NCBI RefSeq assembly: GCF_901709675.1
Contig: NC_051096.1
Location: forward strand, 5,979,001-6,043,000
Reading direction: 5' to 3'
DNA: 64,000 bases
Source: Syngnathus acus
Taxonomy: Eukaryota; Chordata; Actinopteri; Syngnathiformes; Syngnathidae
Shown piece by piece: positions 1 through 13,360 of this stretch. Position numbers and translations under genes: made by a program. A model generated the notes under the pieces. The model was not told where the DNA came from and did no database searches. It saw only the letters and a program-made list of their open reading frames with translations. Position 1 is the stretch's first letter, and each line of letters begins with the position of its first letter.

Positions 1-2321
1 TCCTTTCAGCTCTCACGAGGAGTCGCCGAACCGTAAGAAGAAAAAAAAAATCTACCTGTGTTATCTCAATACGAGCTAACATTTAAACTCAAAACGAGCT
101 GTGGCTGGCTGGGGTTTAGTAGGCCCCCAAATTCCAGGAAATATTTTCTTGCGCCGTTCCCTGAAGATTTGTGGTAGTCCTGCCCACACTATCCCTATAA
201 TGTTTGAGGTGGAATTTCCAAAAAGCATAAAAAAAACGGGTTTATTTGCACAGTTTGGAGAAGTGAAACATTGATCTTCCTTATCTCTGCATGGTTGTAT
301 TATTTTACCTTGCAAATGCAACTGTGAAAATGCTGAGGGAGCTAGCAAAATTGTGCTGCTTTTAAGGGACGTAGAATGAGCCAAAAACAAAACCACCTAC
401 TTAAGTGTAATATAATACACATGACAATTTCTTGCTATTTTGCTATTCTATATTGGTATGAAAATGCCATCAACTTATGGGTGAGGGATGACATCTTGGC
501 ATCATTGCCTTTCCTGTGTTAATAGCTTTTGGTTCTTTACAGGTATGAAGTTGGAATGGCCTTCCTGTATGGTGTCTGCATGTTCTTCTCATTCTCAAAA
601 ACATTCACGGTAGGTTCATTGAAGACTCGAAGTTGTCCATAGGTGTGAATGGTTGGTTGTCTCTATGGTCCACATCTGCAGGCATAGGCTCCAGTGGGCA
701 CATCTCCATGATGTTAGTATTAAATAAAATGTTATTGGTTCAAAGGATTATTTTTTTGTGTCATGCGCTAGGTGGCAAATGGTAGTGTTAAGCAGCGTTT
801 GGAAGACTAGCATCCAAACACTCTTACCCCTTGGCTAACTGCTGCTTGGGGCAATTGGGGGTGCACACACACATATGCTGAAGTAAACATCTTGCTGCTA
901 AAATACTAAAAGTGCCCTGGGGAAGTTGGCCCACTGGCCTACCAAAGTGACCCTTGTTACCACGGTGATTAGATATTGCTATGCCTCATCTGCAAACATT
1001 TAGGCAGTGTCACCCCTAATCTGCATTGTGGCACCCTGCCACTGGGCAACACACATGCACAAACAAGGATGTGACTGATGACATTTGACAAATGTTACAC
1101 ATTCAGGTTTCCAGTTTTGGAATAATAACAATAACTTCATTATGAACCATAGGCCAAAAGTAACGTATAGTGTGCATGTTTTTCCCCCCCAAACTTTAAG
1201 TGTATTTGCGTGACTTTAAATTATCATAGGTTGTCACATTCCACCTCCTCACCCCTTGACCTCTGACACACCGGTCTTCGTCCTTTAGGCCAAACCATCA
1301 TGACTGCCACTCATTGCCTTACTGCAGCTTGGCTGTACGTTCACTCTGAAAGCGAGTCAATGACTCCTCAGAGGGACATTAATAATTTACTCCAGGCTCT
1401 GCGGCGCATGGAACATTAATATATTCTCATGTATATGTGCACATAGAACAACCCAGAAACGTCCAATTATATATCCCTGTAAAGTTACCTGATATACTGC
1501 TGGATCAAGAGACCTTCTGTTTCCTTGAAAACAGAGAAGCAGTAGCCATCGCTCACAGCAGTCCAAAAGGGACTGACTATTTATATGACACTTGTGTAAA
1601 AGGCAGTTTATAATATATGACAGCGTGTCAGGCAGTTGGGAAAGTCAAACCACCATGGCGCTTTGTCATCACTGTAAGCCAGAACACTCATGCTGTATAC
1701 AGTCACACTTTTACCAGAATACAGAATGAGAAGAGCCTGCCATGTGCATAAGTGTTGCATAATAACCCCTCCGGTAGGTTATAAAAGATTGAAGACTTGT
1801 GTATGACATCCACATCATTTGTGAGACATTCCAGTCCTTGCGTCCTTTGTTTCCCTGACCAGTCAACCTCACCTAGGGAGCCCCGAACGGATAAACAGCG
1901 CCCTCTATTGTTCAACTGCATGACACGTTTTGCATCTTCAGAGTAGACCAAAGTATTCCTAAATTGTTTTATTCTATTTTACTTTAATATATTACTAATA
2001 TGGTATTACATCATTAGACAAGGCCCATGCGGGAAGAGGCCAACTCTTTAAAAGGTTGCTGACATCTCATTGTCTAAACAAAATGAATCATTTAGCGACC
2101 CGGATGCAAACCACTGGTAACTTAGACGTGTTCAGCTGAAAGAGATGCCATGTCAGACACAGAAAGACAAATGAAACACGAGAAGGAAAGGGTGATTTCT
2201 TCAGAGTGCATTCAGGATAGATGTTCCACATTCTTTATTAAATGAAATCTTACTATTATATACCCAATAGATTTGATTTGGTTAAGCATTTGATGGCTGT
2301 TACTGTTGCTTAGGCCTAGAA
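1..2321. other. Intergenic, no confident gene
   Basis: I find no protein gene I can name here. The stretch is AT-rich with short unrelated open frames on both strands. One short segment at 543-609 has splice-like borders and a hydrophobic frame (see findings), but no partner exon was found before SNX13. Nothing else is evident. Confidence 0.5.
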
Positions 2322-2698
2322 CAGTGGTTATCAAACTTTTTACACCAAGTTCCAACAGGGAAAAATAAACTTACCTATGTTAAAATACAGTAGCATAGTA
2401 GGGGATCAAAAAAGTGACAAAAGTTTAAAAAGAATATTTCATACTGTATGCCACAGTAACTTTATGCTGTTTAAACATTAACTTCACATTAATTAGATAA
2501 ATAAAAACCAACTTAAATCATTATACAATCAAAATTTATTGCAAATGAATGTTAAACCTTAAATGTTTAACAGATTTTCAATAGAAGTTAACGTATTGAA
2601 CTTAATGTGCAACTAAATTGTAAGTGGTCAGAGATTTTATGGACCACTAGAGGGAGCCCTCACACTACTAGTGATACTCGTATCACTGATAATCACTG
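2322..2698. mobile_element. hAT-Charlie-like miniature element
   Basis: The left end reads CAGTGGTTAT and the right end ATAATCACTG, a terminal inverted repeat with one mismatch. The subterminal sequence TCAAACTTTTT is typical of hAT-Charlie ends. The flanks GCCTAGAA (2314-2321) and GCCTTGAT (2699-2706) match at 6 of 8 positions, consistent with an aged 8-bp target duplication. No coding capacity is seen. A related start, TTCTCAAACTTTGTACACC, occurs near 61058. Family assignment is from the ends only. Confidence 0.45.
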
Positions 2699-2815
2699 GC
2701 CTTGATGATTTTGTTCAGTATCTCATGGAGTGCTTTATAAAATGTAAAGTCAAAGTCAGTCTTATTTTTATTTTGTTTTTTTGTACTGTAATGTTATGTA
2801 GAGGTTCAATCGTGA

Positions 2816-3044
2816 TTGTACGTGTGTCAGTCACGGTCGTGTGAACACGTCATCACGCTCCTACCAATCAGGTGGCGACGTCCGCAAACGGGGCACTCGA
2901 GACGTAAACCTCGCAAACATGGCGACGCTCGAAAGCCAATACGGAGATTGGAAATACGTTCGTTTTTAACCGTGAAGAAAACAGTCCCAGTCGCGTGTTA
3001 CGACGTGGCGGGGTTCACCGAGGCCTCCGGACGCCTTTTGAACA
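2816..3044 (+). promoter_or_regulatory. SNX13: SNX13 promoter / 5'UTR region
   Basis: This is a CpG-rich island in AT-rich surroundings just upstream of the SNX13 start codon. It holds a CCAAT box at 2864-2868, a CRE-like ACGTCATCACG just before it, and a YY1-like AACATGGCGAC at 2917-2927. That arrangement is typical of a TATA-less housekeeping promoter. The transcription start is inferred to lie between about 2870 and 2920; no transcript evidence is available here. Confidence 0.5.
2919..2969 (+). other. Upstream ORF of 16 codons in SNX13 leader
   Basis: An ATG inside the YY1-like ATGGCGAC motif opens a frame of 16 codons ending at TAA 2967-2969, 75 bp before the SNX13 ATG. It is a real uORF only if transcription starts upstream of 2919. 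It is not in frame with SNX13. Confidence 0.35.
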
Positions 3045-6000
3045 ATGTTCACAGAGGTAAGTTACAGCTGACGTGCGTGTTACTCAGAGTTGAGTAGCTT
3101 CAGCCTATGCTTGTCAGGTTGTGGAAGCTAGGCGGCTAGGCGTTAGCGCAGCAGGTAAACAGACACACACACACAGCACACACAGACGGGATTGTCGTGG
3201 GAGAGGGCGGACAGACAGTGTCGGTGTTTCTGCTAGGCTTGTCTGCTATAAGTAGCACTCGACCCGGGATTACAAAGATAACGCAACGCTAATGCCATGA
3301 TCTTGGGATACTCGTACTGGCTGAAATTAGCTCGGTGTAATTATTGAAGATAGGGAGTGTTTGTATTATGATAAACGGCCACGAACGGAAAAATTCGGCA
3401 TCACACAGAATACAGGTGAGCTGGGTGTTGGCTTGTTTTTTTGGACAGGTGAGTTGTGTATCAACTCCTGTGAGCGACTGTTAAACCATTTGAACTGTTA
3501 GAAAAGGTGTAGCTTCTTTTTTTCCCCCAACTTTTGGTTGGCCTCAAATATCTCATTGCCTATTGTAATGTGGTCTTTAGCATCTCGACTTTCAAGTCAC
3601 AAGTGGCAGCTTGGAGTTGATGCTATGTGACGTTTTGGCCGTGTCTTTAATGTTTTGTGTGTTACTGGATTTCATCATGAGTGTCCGAAACGCATGTGCA
3701 TTCTCTGCAATTAGATACGTGCACTGATTCATTCCCACCCAGTGGGACCGGGCTGTATGCTTGCTTGTAAACACGTTTCATATTGATTGACTATCATCGC
3801 AACCCACAAGTGTATCATCCGAGAGGTAGTTTAAGGTCCCATTTCAAACATGTCATAAGATTCGGTCACATCCAATTTCTCTTGAACTTGGTCATAGTCA
3901 CACAATTTCTAGACTAACAACTTATCCTTACTGAAGTTTTAACATCCAACTAGCAATGTGCGAGTTTTTATTTTATCGGAGACAAAAAGGGTTTGGTCAC
4001 CACTCTGTAATAAAGCCTTCCTGAAATTGTCAAGCACTCTGTGATATATGACACACACAGGAATGAGACAATTGAAAATGGCAGCGTGCTAGCTCGTTTG
4101 TCTCTCCATCCAGCTCAGGCCAAGAATGTGACCCAGACTACATTCAGATGTGGTCTTGAGTCATCATTCCTCAATACGGCTCAAGTCCACGTCCACCTCC
4201 TTGTAACTTAAGCTCTATGTTTGAACGTTTGATCATCAACCAATATTATGTTTTGATTCACATTTGCCTTCAAATGCTTTTCAAGCTCATGAGATTCTCC
4301 TCCTGGCCTACATGTCAAGTCTTTGCATAATGGATTTGTGGATGGATTAGGCATGATCAGTCATCCCTGTGACTTTCTCCAGCATTAACTGGGGATCTCC
4401 CACCGGCCAGTTTTAATGGTGTAAGCTAACATGCTGCCTAATGACCACGCTGATCAGGGCTGCAGCCACCCATGAGAGTGTCTCAAGTGTGTCAGGAATG
4501 AGCTGAGTAATGCTTCGCTTTGTGGCAGCGGACCATTAGCATTTAGATCACACGCACAGAAATGTTGTAGCGGCCGCCCCTCTGGCCTCTCGTATTCTTA
4601 CAGAGTGACTTATTTTTGTCTGGCAGAGTCAATTATTCAATTTATATGAAATATAAAAACTTGCCATAACATTGTTGGTACAATGTGAATTGCGTCGGCT
4701 GATTTTGCGTTGTTTAAGCTAAATGGGGTCGCGCTAATTTCCCATTGAGCCCCACATTTTCTACATCAGCAGCAGGCTTGCGTTTGGTCGCGCGAGTGAT
4801 GTGTCGCCATGTGTTCTCGACCAGGCTTGGGTGTTAATCATTAGAGCAGATGGTTCATGTTTTAAACCCGGCATAAGCTGTCAAAACTCGCACTGCTGGT
4901 TATCATCTCGCCTCCGAGCGAGCCAAGCGTCGGCGCTGTCATCTCATCACAGGCAGCCTTGCTGATAAGACTCCACGCTGCTGACGTCAAGCGTGGCTCA
5001 TGTTACACATCTGGAATAGGTCTTTTTCATACAATGATTGTGCTTCCATGACGATTTCTAAAGCAAAAAACAGCAGGCCGAAGTTATTTGCATCTTTCCT
5101 CGTAACGGTCGGTGCATTGTGGGCCCAGAGCATTTGTGTACTATGAGTGTCACGTTTCAGTCAAGTGGTACTGAACCACACAACATGCATAGTAAATGCT
5201 TTGGACACTCCAGCTTTCTGTTTACTTGATGTCACATGCTTCATTGTAGTGGTTGTAAAATGGAGCTGTGACAGATTCTGTCCATGTTGTAAGCTTACGG
5301 CTGTTACCCCCAACGAACTGGTTTGGAAAATGGAAACGGTCATGGAAATGTCTCACTTTGTTGCCGTTTAATGTGTCGTTTGCGGTTAACCAGATTGACC
5401 ACAAATCTTTCTTTGTATTCTTCCCAGTTCCACATACCTTGACTCGTTAGGTGTGATTGAGGTCTTGTCGAGCCTGTTTGTGCTCTCGCTGCACCCTGGA
5501 CATTTATAGAGACTCACTTTAAAAAGATTTAGTATTACATCGGGTAAACTCAGATCTCAATATTTGTGGGCCAGCAGACTGACTTGCTGGGATGCGAGAG
5601 CTTTGTTTCCTGCACTGACAATCGCAGGAACAATATAGGAAGTGGCTTATGACGATGCACAAATCCAAGTTCGCACGTCTTTGTCTAAAACCATTTTAAC
5701 CTCATGTTTGGTCATGAGCTCCCAAAATGTGTGTTTCCTTTTTAGTGTGATGCACAATAGTCTTTTTTTTTCGCGCTATGCTAAATAATGCACTATTTGT
5801 TATCATGTTGTCTAAAAATTAAACTATGCTAAATAATACACTATTTGTTGTCATGTTGTTTAGCTTATCAGTCATTTTCAGACCATTTCATAACTTGACA
5901 TTGTTGATGATGACTTTTTTTGGGTCACTTTTTTAGGCCAGTCTGTCCTTTTGGGGATGGGGGGGTCTCGGAGTCGTGCTGTTCCTCATCACCTTCGGAC

Positions 6001-9000
6001 CCTTTGCTATATTCTACCTGGCCTTTTATATCCTCTGCTTCATTGGCGGGTGAGTAGACACGCATTCCTTCACGTGTACCGTATGTTCAATTTTAACTGG
6101 GCTTTTCTTTCCGCAGTGGCTTTGCGGTCACTCTGCTGTATGGGAAGATCAACTCCGAGAAATACTTGGAGAGGTGCGAGCACTCCTACCTGCCGCCCCC
6201 ACCTATTGGTATTCCAAAGGTAAACGTTTTCCCTGTTAGTGTTACATGTCCCCAAGTTTCTCCTCTCATGATTTTGTCTTTTTGGTTAGACGTTGGATGA
6301 GATGAAGCTGGAGATGAAGCCCATCAAGATCGACAGGCGACTGACTGGCTCCAGTTTCATAGATGAGCCTCTGCAACAGGTTGGTGACAATAAAGTGGTC
6401 ACAACTATGCGACGTGCTTCTCGGTTTTGCTGAGCAGCAGTTTTGTTTTTTGGGGAGCAGTGTGACAGGTCAGCTTGTCCACGTCAGCAACTTTAAACTC
6501 TCACATGAGCCATTCTAACCTCAGGATGGTTTGCTCATGTGGAGTCTATTGTGTTGTGTACTCGTTTTTTTTTTTTTATCTCTATTGGCTGATGTAAGTC
6601 GCACTTTATATGCAAACATTTTGCAAGTCAAACGAGGCAAAAGCAATGGGAAAATGAGAGCATGTGGATGATGGCGGTTAGAAATCATGTAAGAGCGTTG
6701 TGCTCCTCAAGCAGCGTGGCCAGCAGCATTAAGTGGTGACACAGCACTGTGACGGTCAGATGACACTGACTGGGAATTCTTTAAGGATCTTGAGTGAGGG
6801 GGTTTAAAAAAAAAAAAAAAAGAGAGCGAGATAAATAAAGGAACAATTGTTATCTTGTGCTGGTTCACTTGGACACACAAACAAGGTCAAGTTTGACATG
6901 TGCTAGTACTGCCTTTTTCAGAAATGTTTTATTCAAGCATCAATTGACCCCCGCCCCCTGCAGGTGATCCAGTTTGCTTTGAGAGATTATATCCAGTACT
7001 GGTACTACACTCTGAGCGAGGATGAGTCTTTCTTATTGGAGATCAGACAGACGCTGCAGAACGCCCTCGTCCAATTCTCCACGCGGTACGAGTCACACAC
7101 TCAGCAGCAAATCACACACATTTGGGAATGTATCAATTTAACCCTTGTATTGGATCTCATTAGGTACTTGCCTATTGTTATGTTTTTTTGTTTTTTTTGT
7201 GTCTTACATCAAGGTCCAAAGAAGTGGACTGGCAGCCTTACTTCACCACTCGCCTGGTGGACGACTTTGCCACCCATTTGCGTGTCTTTCGTAAAGCTCA
7301 GGATCGCCTCCCGGACAGAGAGGATAAACTAAGTAAGCATGTAATTATTACACGTGACCGACTGGCAAATTAAAATTGGTTTGATGGTAGTTCATGACAA
7401 GGACAAAGTGCAATATGTTTGACTGAAGAGTGTTGTCTGGACAGGAGACATAACAGAGGAGCTGATAGACTCCTTTTTCGAGGCCGAAGTGGAGATGGAA
7501 AGGAAGATTTGTCGAGATGTAGTGTGCACTTCTCTTAAGGACGAAGAAGGTAAACAAACTCACGTCTTGGTATTATCCCTTTGTGAAATAAACATTTTTT
7601 TTTTTCCCCCCCCCGACGGGATTTATGTCAGGATTCCTTCGAGATTTGTGCGAGTTGCTTCTGTATCTGTTACTACCTCCTGGAGACTTCCACAACAAGA
7701 ACATGAGATATTTTTTAAGAGTGAGTGTGCATTAGAAGAAGCCAGGTCTCCAAAGCAACTGCACTGTTCTAAATTCACCCAGCTGCATACGCGTTTGTTT
7801 CAGGAGGTGTTGGCGCGTGGAGTCCTGCTTCCTCTCGTCAACCAGCTGAGTGACCCAGACTACATCAACCAGTTTGTCATCTGGATGGTACCAGTCTGAC
7901 CTTTTTACGATGGCTGCAGCGATTATATTTAATGAAATGGTGTGACACTGCGTTTGTGTTCATGTGTGTGTGTTGAGATTCGAGACTCCAGCTGTAACTA
8001 CGAAGCCTTCATGAACATCCTGAAACTGACAGATAAGCCTGCTGAGCTGGAGGCCGTAAAGGACAAGGTGATGGAGGAGCTGCAATACCTGCGCTCGTTG
8101 GACACAGCAGGAGATGGTGCGCCATGTCATTCCTTCGCAGCTCGTATAAGTCCAAAATAAATCCTGAAGTCATGTTGCGTGGTTCGTTTGTGCTTTTAGA
8201 CATCAATGTGATCAAGAACCAAATCAACAGTCTTCTGTTTGTAAAGAAGGTGTGCGAGACCAGGATCCAGAGACTACAGTCTGGCAAGGTAGGAATAGAG
8301 TCTTTGCTTTATTAACCCTGAATAGGTCCTTTAAAAAAAAAAAACTGCTCTCACTTATTTATAAAAATTGTCATTTCATCAATGTTATTGATTTTTGCCC
8401 CTTCTTCCCCCATATAGGAGGTGGACGCTTTGAAGCTTGCGGCCAACTTCGGCAAGCTGTGCGTCATCCCGCTGGATCACATCCTCGTCCACAACATAGC
8501 CCTGCAGTTCTTCATGGGTAAATGCAGCAATGATGTCCCCATTCCTCAACGTTTGTGGGCTAATGAGATTTTTTATGGCAGATTTCATGCAGGCGGCCGG
8601 CGCCCAGGCCGAGCTCTTCTTCTGGCTCACCGTGGAAGGCTACAGGGTGACGGCGCAGCAGCAGCTGGAGGCCATGCAGAGCTGGCAGAAAGATGGCAAG
8701 AGGCAACCCAACACTACCAAGGGGCTCCTCAGGGCAGCTGCACTGGGAGTTTTTGAGCAGTACCTTTCTGACAAGGTCCAAAAATCATCTGCCAAAAATA
8801 ATAATGCCATCAACAAATTGACTTGACAAGCTTGCTGTTCTTGTTCTCCCTGCAGGCATCTCCCAGGGTTCAAGTAGACGAGGATTCGATAACACGCCTG
8901 GGGGAAAAGCTACAGAAAGATGATCCCACGCCAGAAATATTTGATGAAATCCAGAGAAAGGTATTAAATAGTTTCTTGTCTTGTGGTGACGCTAAAAACC

Positions 9001-9356
9001 CAAACCGCCTGTGTTTTTCCTCAGGTGTATGACATGATGTTAAGGGATGAGCGCTACTACCCGTCCTTCAAGCAGAGCCCACTCTACGTTCGCATGCTGG
9101 CGGAACTGGACATGCTCAAAGAGCCCAGCTACCGCGGCTCTGATGACGGCGACGGCGAATCTTTCAATGGCTCCCCGACAGGAAGCATTAACCTGGTGAG
9201 GGGGTCCTCACTTCTTCTCGTGAGCGCGATAGATGTCCACATACAGCTGTCAATGTAACGTTTTGTTGTCTTTACAGTCTTTAGATGACTTGACCAACTC
9301 CTGCCATGATGATTCTATGCAGCTCCATGCTTTCATCTCTGATACGGGTACACACA

Positions 9357-9391
<35 letters not shown>

Positions 9392-11759
9392 TAGATTCTG
9401 ATCTTTAAGGCTGGATTCACATCATCACGCCATGGTTCCAGTGACACAATTTGGTTTTGGTGGCGTAAAAATGATTTGACCCGCAGTGTAAATTCAGCTT
9501 CATTTTTGTATTAATGTGCTGATAGCCCCTTTTTGATTTATCACCCGTCTTTTTTGCACCAAGCTCCATTTTGTTTCTTTGCTCCTCCCATCACTTTCAT
9601 TGTTTTCTGTTCTTTCCTTTGCTGTATTTGTCCTGCCAATTTGTCCCCGTCATCTCCCTCCACGGCGCACGCATCGCACCCGCATGTTTTGTGTCCTTTA
9701 CCCAACCACCCACCGCCGCTCCATTGCCTTCCCTCTTGTGGGTGTATTGTCGGGTGGGGTAGCTGACGCTGGTCTTCCTGGCTTTTGGGCTGCCGCAGGT
9801 GTGTGCAATGAGCATGGGAAGACGTACGCGCTTTACGCCATCACTGTATTCAGACGTCACCCGGACGGCAGCGAGGACTGCTGGAAGACGTACCGGCGTT
9901 ACTCTGATTTTCACGACTTTCATATGAGGATCACTGAGCAGGTCTCTTTTTTTTTGCTTGTGTTTTTATTTATTTTCTTAGCTCACATTTCTTAGGAGCT
10001 CATGTTGCGTTGTTGTACTTTTAGTTTGAGAACTTGACGTCTATCCTCAAGCTCCCAGGGAAGAAAACCTTCAACAACATGGACAGAGACTTCCTGGAGA
10101 AACGGAAGAAAGACCTCAATGCTTACCTACAAGTATTATTAGTCTTGATATATTACTATCATCAAGTTATATTTATGCCTATCATTAAAAAAAAAATCAA
10201 TTGTGTGATTTAGTTGCTGCTGAACCCTGAGATGGTGAAAGGGTGCCCAACTCTTCTCCCGTACGTCTACGACTTCCTAGAGAACAAAGCCTACAACAAA
10301 GGCAAAGGAGACTTTGCACGCAAGGTAACAAGCATTCATAGTCTTGTTTAAAATACAATGCACATGGCAGACAACAACTCACAAATGATATTCACACATC
10401 AGATAGACACGTTTGTCAACCCCCTGCGGAGCTCCATGAGGAACGTGTCCAACGCGGTCAAGTCCCTCCCGGACAGTCTGGCCGAGGGCATGAACAAAGT
10501 GTCAGACAACATGGGCCGCATGTCCGAAAGACTGGGCCAGGACATCAAGCAGTCCATATTCAAGGTGCTTCGCGTCACCACCGTACTTCTGCTCTTATCG
10601 GGACGAATGTGACCATTTTCTCCTCTTCCAGGTGCCTCCTCTTCTTCCCAAGTCAGACATTGACCCCGAACACTGTCGAGTCTCCGCACAACTGGACGAC
10701 AATGCGAGTGGCCCTGCTGAAGTTTTGGCTGTGATTTTATTTTTTTTTTTTTTTGGGGTGGGGGCAAATCTGTCACGTCCTGTGTTTGCTCAAACAGGTG
10801 GACGACAACATCCCGCTGCGCGTCATGCTGCTGCTGATGGACGAGGTGTTCGACCTGAAGGAGAAGAACCAGTGGCTGCGAAGGAACATCAAGAACCTGC
10901 TGCAGCAGCTCATACGGGCCACTTATGGCGACACCATCAACAGGTCTGTCCATTCAATGTGACCATATAAAACTTGCTGAAAGGTAGTTTGACCTTTAAA
11001 CTGTAATAAACCTTCCGAACTTCATTGTTGCTTTGCCTCCAGGAAAATTGTGGACCACGTGGACTACTTAACGTCTCCAGAACAGGTGGCAGAATACGTC
11101 AAGAAATTCAGGTAACATTTTTTAGACACCCAAAGGCGCGTTTTTTTTTTTTTTTTCTTTCTTTCCAAAATACCAACCTCCTACAGAGACTCCTATTGGC
11201 CTAACGGTATTCTGGCCGAGACCCCGCCCCGTCGGGACAAGAGCATCCGGATGAGGACGCGAGTCGCTGCCAAGACTAGTCTGCTGGGCATCATGCCAGG
11301 TGATAACACACCCACACACACACACAAAACATATGAAGCTATTTATAAAATGATACCAGTTCAGGAACTGACAAAAGAATTCCACTCTGCAATTGAGACA
11401 AACGTATAGTATCTAGTCATGATTGCTAGTAGAACATTTTGCCTGAAACCTGTTTAATTCAAATCCCAAAACGTGTATAAAAAAAACAATGGAGACATCA
11501 TTCTGTCGTCACCGCCCACATAGACGAGCTGAAGCACATCATTGGCGCGGAAACCACGCGCAAGGGCATCCTGCGCGTCTTCGACATGTTCCAGCACCAG
11601 CCCATGAACCGGAGGCTGGTCTACGTGTTCCTGGAGGGCTTCTTGGAAACCATGTTCCCTCAGTACAGGTTCCCCGAACTCTTCGTCAAGCTGCACTCCC
11701 GCTCGCCACGCATCCATCGATACGGCCACAAACTCAAAGGTTCTTCCCTCAAAAGGTGA
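3045..11759 (+). CDS. snx13: Sorting nexin-13 (RGS-PX1), 25 coding exons, complete
   Basis: Encodes a 954-aa endosomal/ER-contact sorting nexin. Exons: 3045-3056, 5937-6049, 6117-6219, 6290-6379, 6964-7085, 7214-7332, 7445-7549, 7632-7720, 7804-7887, 7978-8116, 8200-8288, 8418-8517, 8582-8775, 8856-8960, 9025-9195, 9278-9347, 9799-9941, 10025-10132, 10214-10324, 10403-10564, 10632-10703, 10798-10943, 11043-11111, 11187-11299, 11524-11759; total 2865 nt, in frame. Visible domains are an N-terminal hydrophobic hairpin (about residues 8-42), PXA (about 97-285), RGS (about 365-493), PX (about 569-680) with the RRYSDF phosphoinositide motif, and a C-terminal nexin domain (about 790-910). Exon 1 codes only MFTE, so the start rests on the donor at 3057 and the match to vertebrate SNX13. 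Family knowledge: binds PI3P, with reported RGS activity toward G-alpha-s. The exon 21 donor is GC rather than GT. A short segment present before the PX domain in one human isoform is absent. Confidence 0.95.
3057..5936 (+). other. SNX13 intron 1 (2.9 kb)
   Basis: This is the largest SNX13 intron and contains no recognisable gene. It holds a 36-bp imperfect direct repeat at 5776-5811 and 5824-5859 (period 48). The first few hundred bases are CpG-containing and continue the promoter island. Confidence 0.7.
9349..9388. repeat. (CA)n microsatellite at a splice donor
   Basis: About 19 CA units with one interruption start 1 base after the GT of the SNX13 exon 16 donor, so the donor itself runs into the repeat. 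Confidence 0.9.
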
Positions 11760-13360
11760 CACGAGTGGACCGAGCCAGATGGACACGGACAAAAGTAGAC
11801 GCACACACGCACACGGCACAGACTTAAGAGCTAAATATGACACTGGGGGAAGGGGCTTAATGTGAACTTTAAGGTGTGAAGCCCTCATGTCTTTTCATTG
11901 AAAACACTCCAAGTAATAATAAGATGGATTTCATTACACATATACGCATCCCACCTGACAGCGTTCTAGTCCCCATTCATGTTTGGATGTTTTTCGTTGA
12001 GTTTTGCTGAACTGGGCCAGTCAGTGCTGTCCCCTGGTGGCCCGCGAGTACTGTACTGTTTTTAAACTGCAGGACGATAGCATCAACCTACACCTTTGCC
12101 TTACCTTCCTTTTCGCTTCGACTCGCCTCCTCCCCTCTCAATGCTGTAGACATTTTTAACTGCAAAAGCTGCACTCGTTTGTGTTCATAGCAACCAAATA
12201 TGTCAATAGCACTGGCTAACAAGGCGCTGTTTTTTTTTTTTTTTTTTTTTAAATGTGACTGAACAAAGATAGGGTGAATGGATTTATTTTTAAATTCTTA
12301 TTTTCACGCCTCAAGTCCCCCCCACTCCCCCTCTAAACTGTCCACCCTGACCCCAGATGACCAAAGCTCGCGTTGTTGTGCTCTGGGAAGACATTTGAAG
12401 CTAAATGATGCAATGATGACCTCACGGTGTGTTTGCGTGTGCACGTTACGGCTCAGCAGTCCATGCAATCAAGCACACTAAATACACGTTTGTGGAAAGC
12501 CGTTTATTCGACAGCATGGATATCCACCTTACGGTATGTACATTCCTATATGCATTCAATTGAGACACGCAGTTGTCACCTAGTGCTGTTTTTCCTCACT
12601 CTACTAGTGCAACTAAATTGTACCTACTAAGCAAAATAGTACTTCAACCCTAAGGTGAATATCAAGGATATTGAATGTCTTAGATGGCTTTCCATACACG
12701 TCGATGAATGTATTCTCCGTGCTAGTGTGTGTTTTGTGCAAATGTGTGCGTGTGGTCCAACTGTGGAAGTGAGTCGGCCTTAAGACAATGCATCCGCAGT
12801 TTAAACTGACAAGAAGCTCTTCCACGTGACTGAATCCTCCTCTCGATGTGGACAAATATTCCGAATCACTTTTTAGACGGCAGACAAGCAGGTCTTACAT
12901 TTTGTGCAATATTACTTTTCTTGGACGCATGTGCATTTTGAATTATTGTACATATAGTAAAACAGATTCATGTTCTTTAAAAAAAAAAAAAAAACATGAA
13001 ATATTTCTCTCTTCTTAGCCCTACAACTTTAACATTCCATTGTATGTTTCTTTTACAGACTTGTTTTATAAGTCACTTTTTTTTTTTTTTTAACCAAAGG
13101 GTGTGGGCACGTTTTGCCCCTGAGGAGGATTTACCTTTTATTAGCGAACGAGCTTGTTTTGCTAATTAGGATGGGACAGGCGCCATCCCGTTTTCTTCCA
13201 ATAGCCCAAGACAAGTGGAATTGCTGCTCATGAGCGTTTACAGTAGCAAGTCTGTGTCGAGGGTCTCCCATTGGCTTGAATGGAGCACCTGATTGGTTGG
13301 TGAACAGTTCCCATGGTGAGATGTCACCTGTAACATTGCACACCTCTCCATTCAGGAGAG

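Noticed and set aside
2816-3097. 93-codon open frame over the SNX13 promoter
   Set aside because: It overlaps the CpG-rich leader and the SNX13 start in another frame. It lacks a canonical ATG at its left end and shows no family features.
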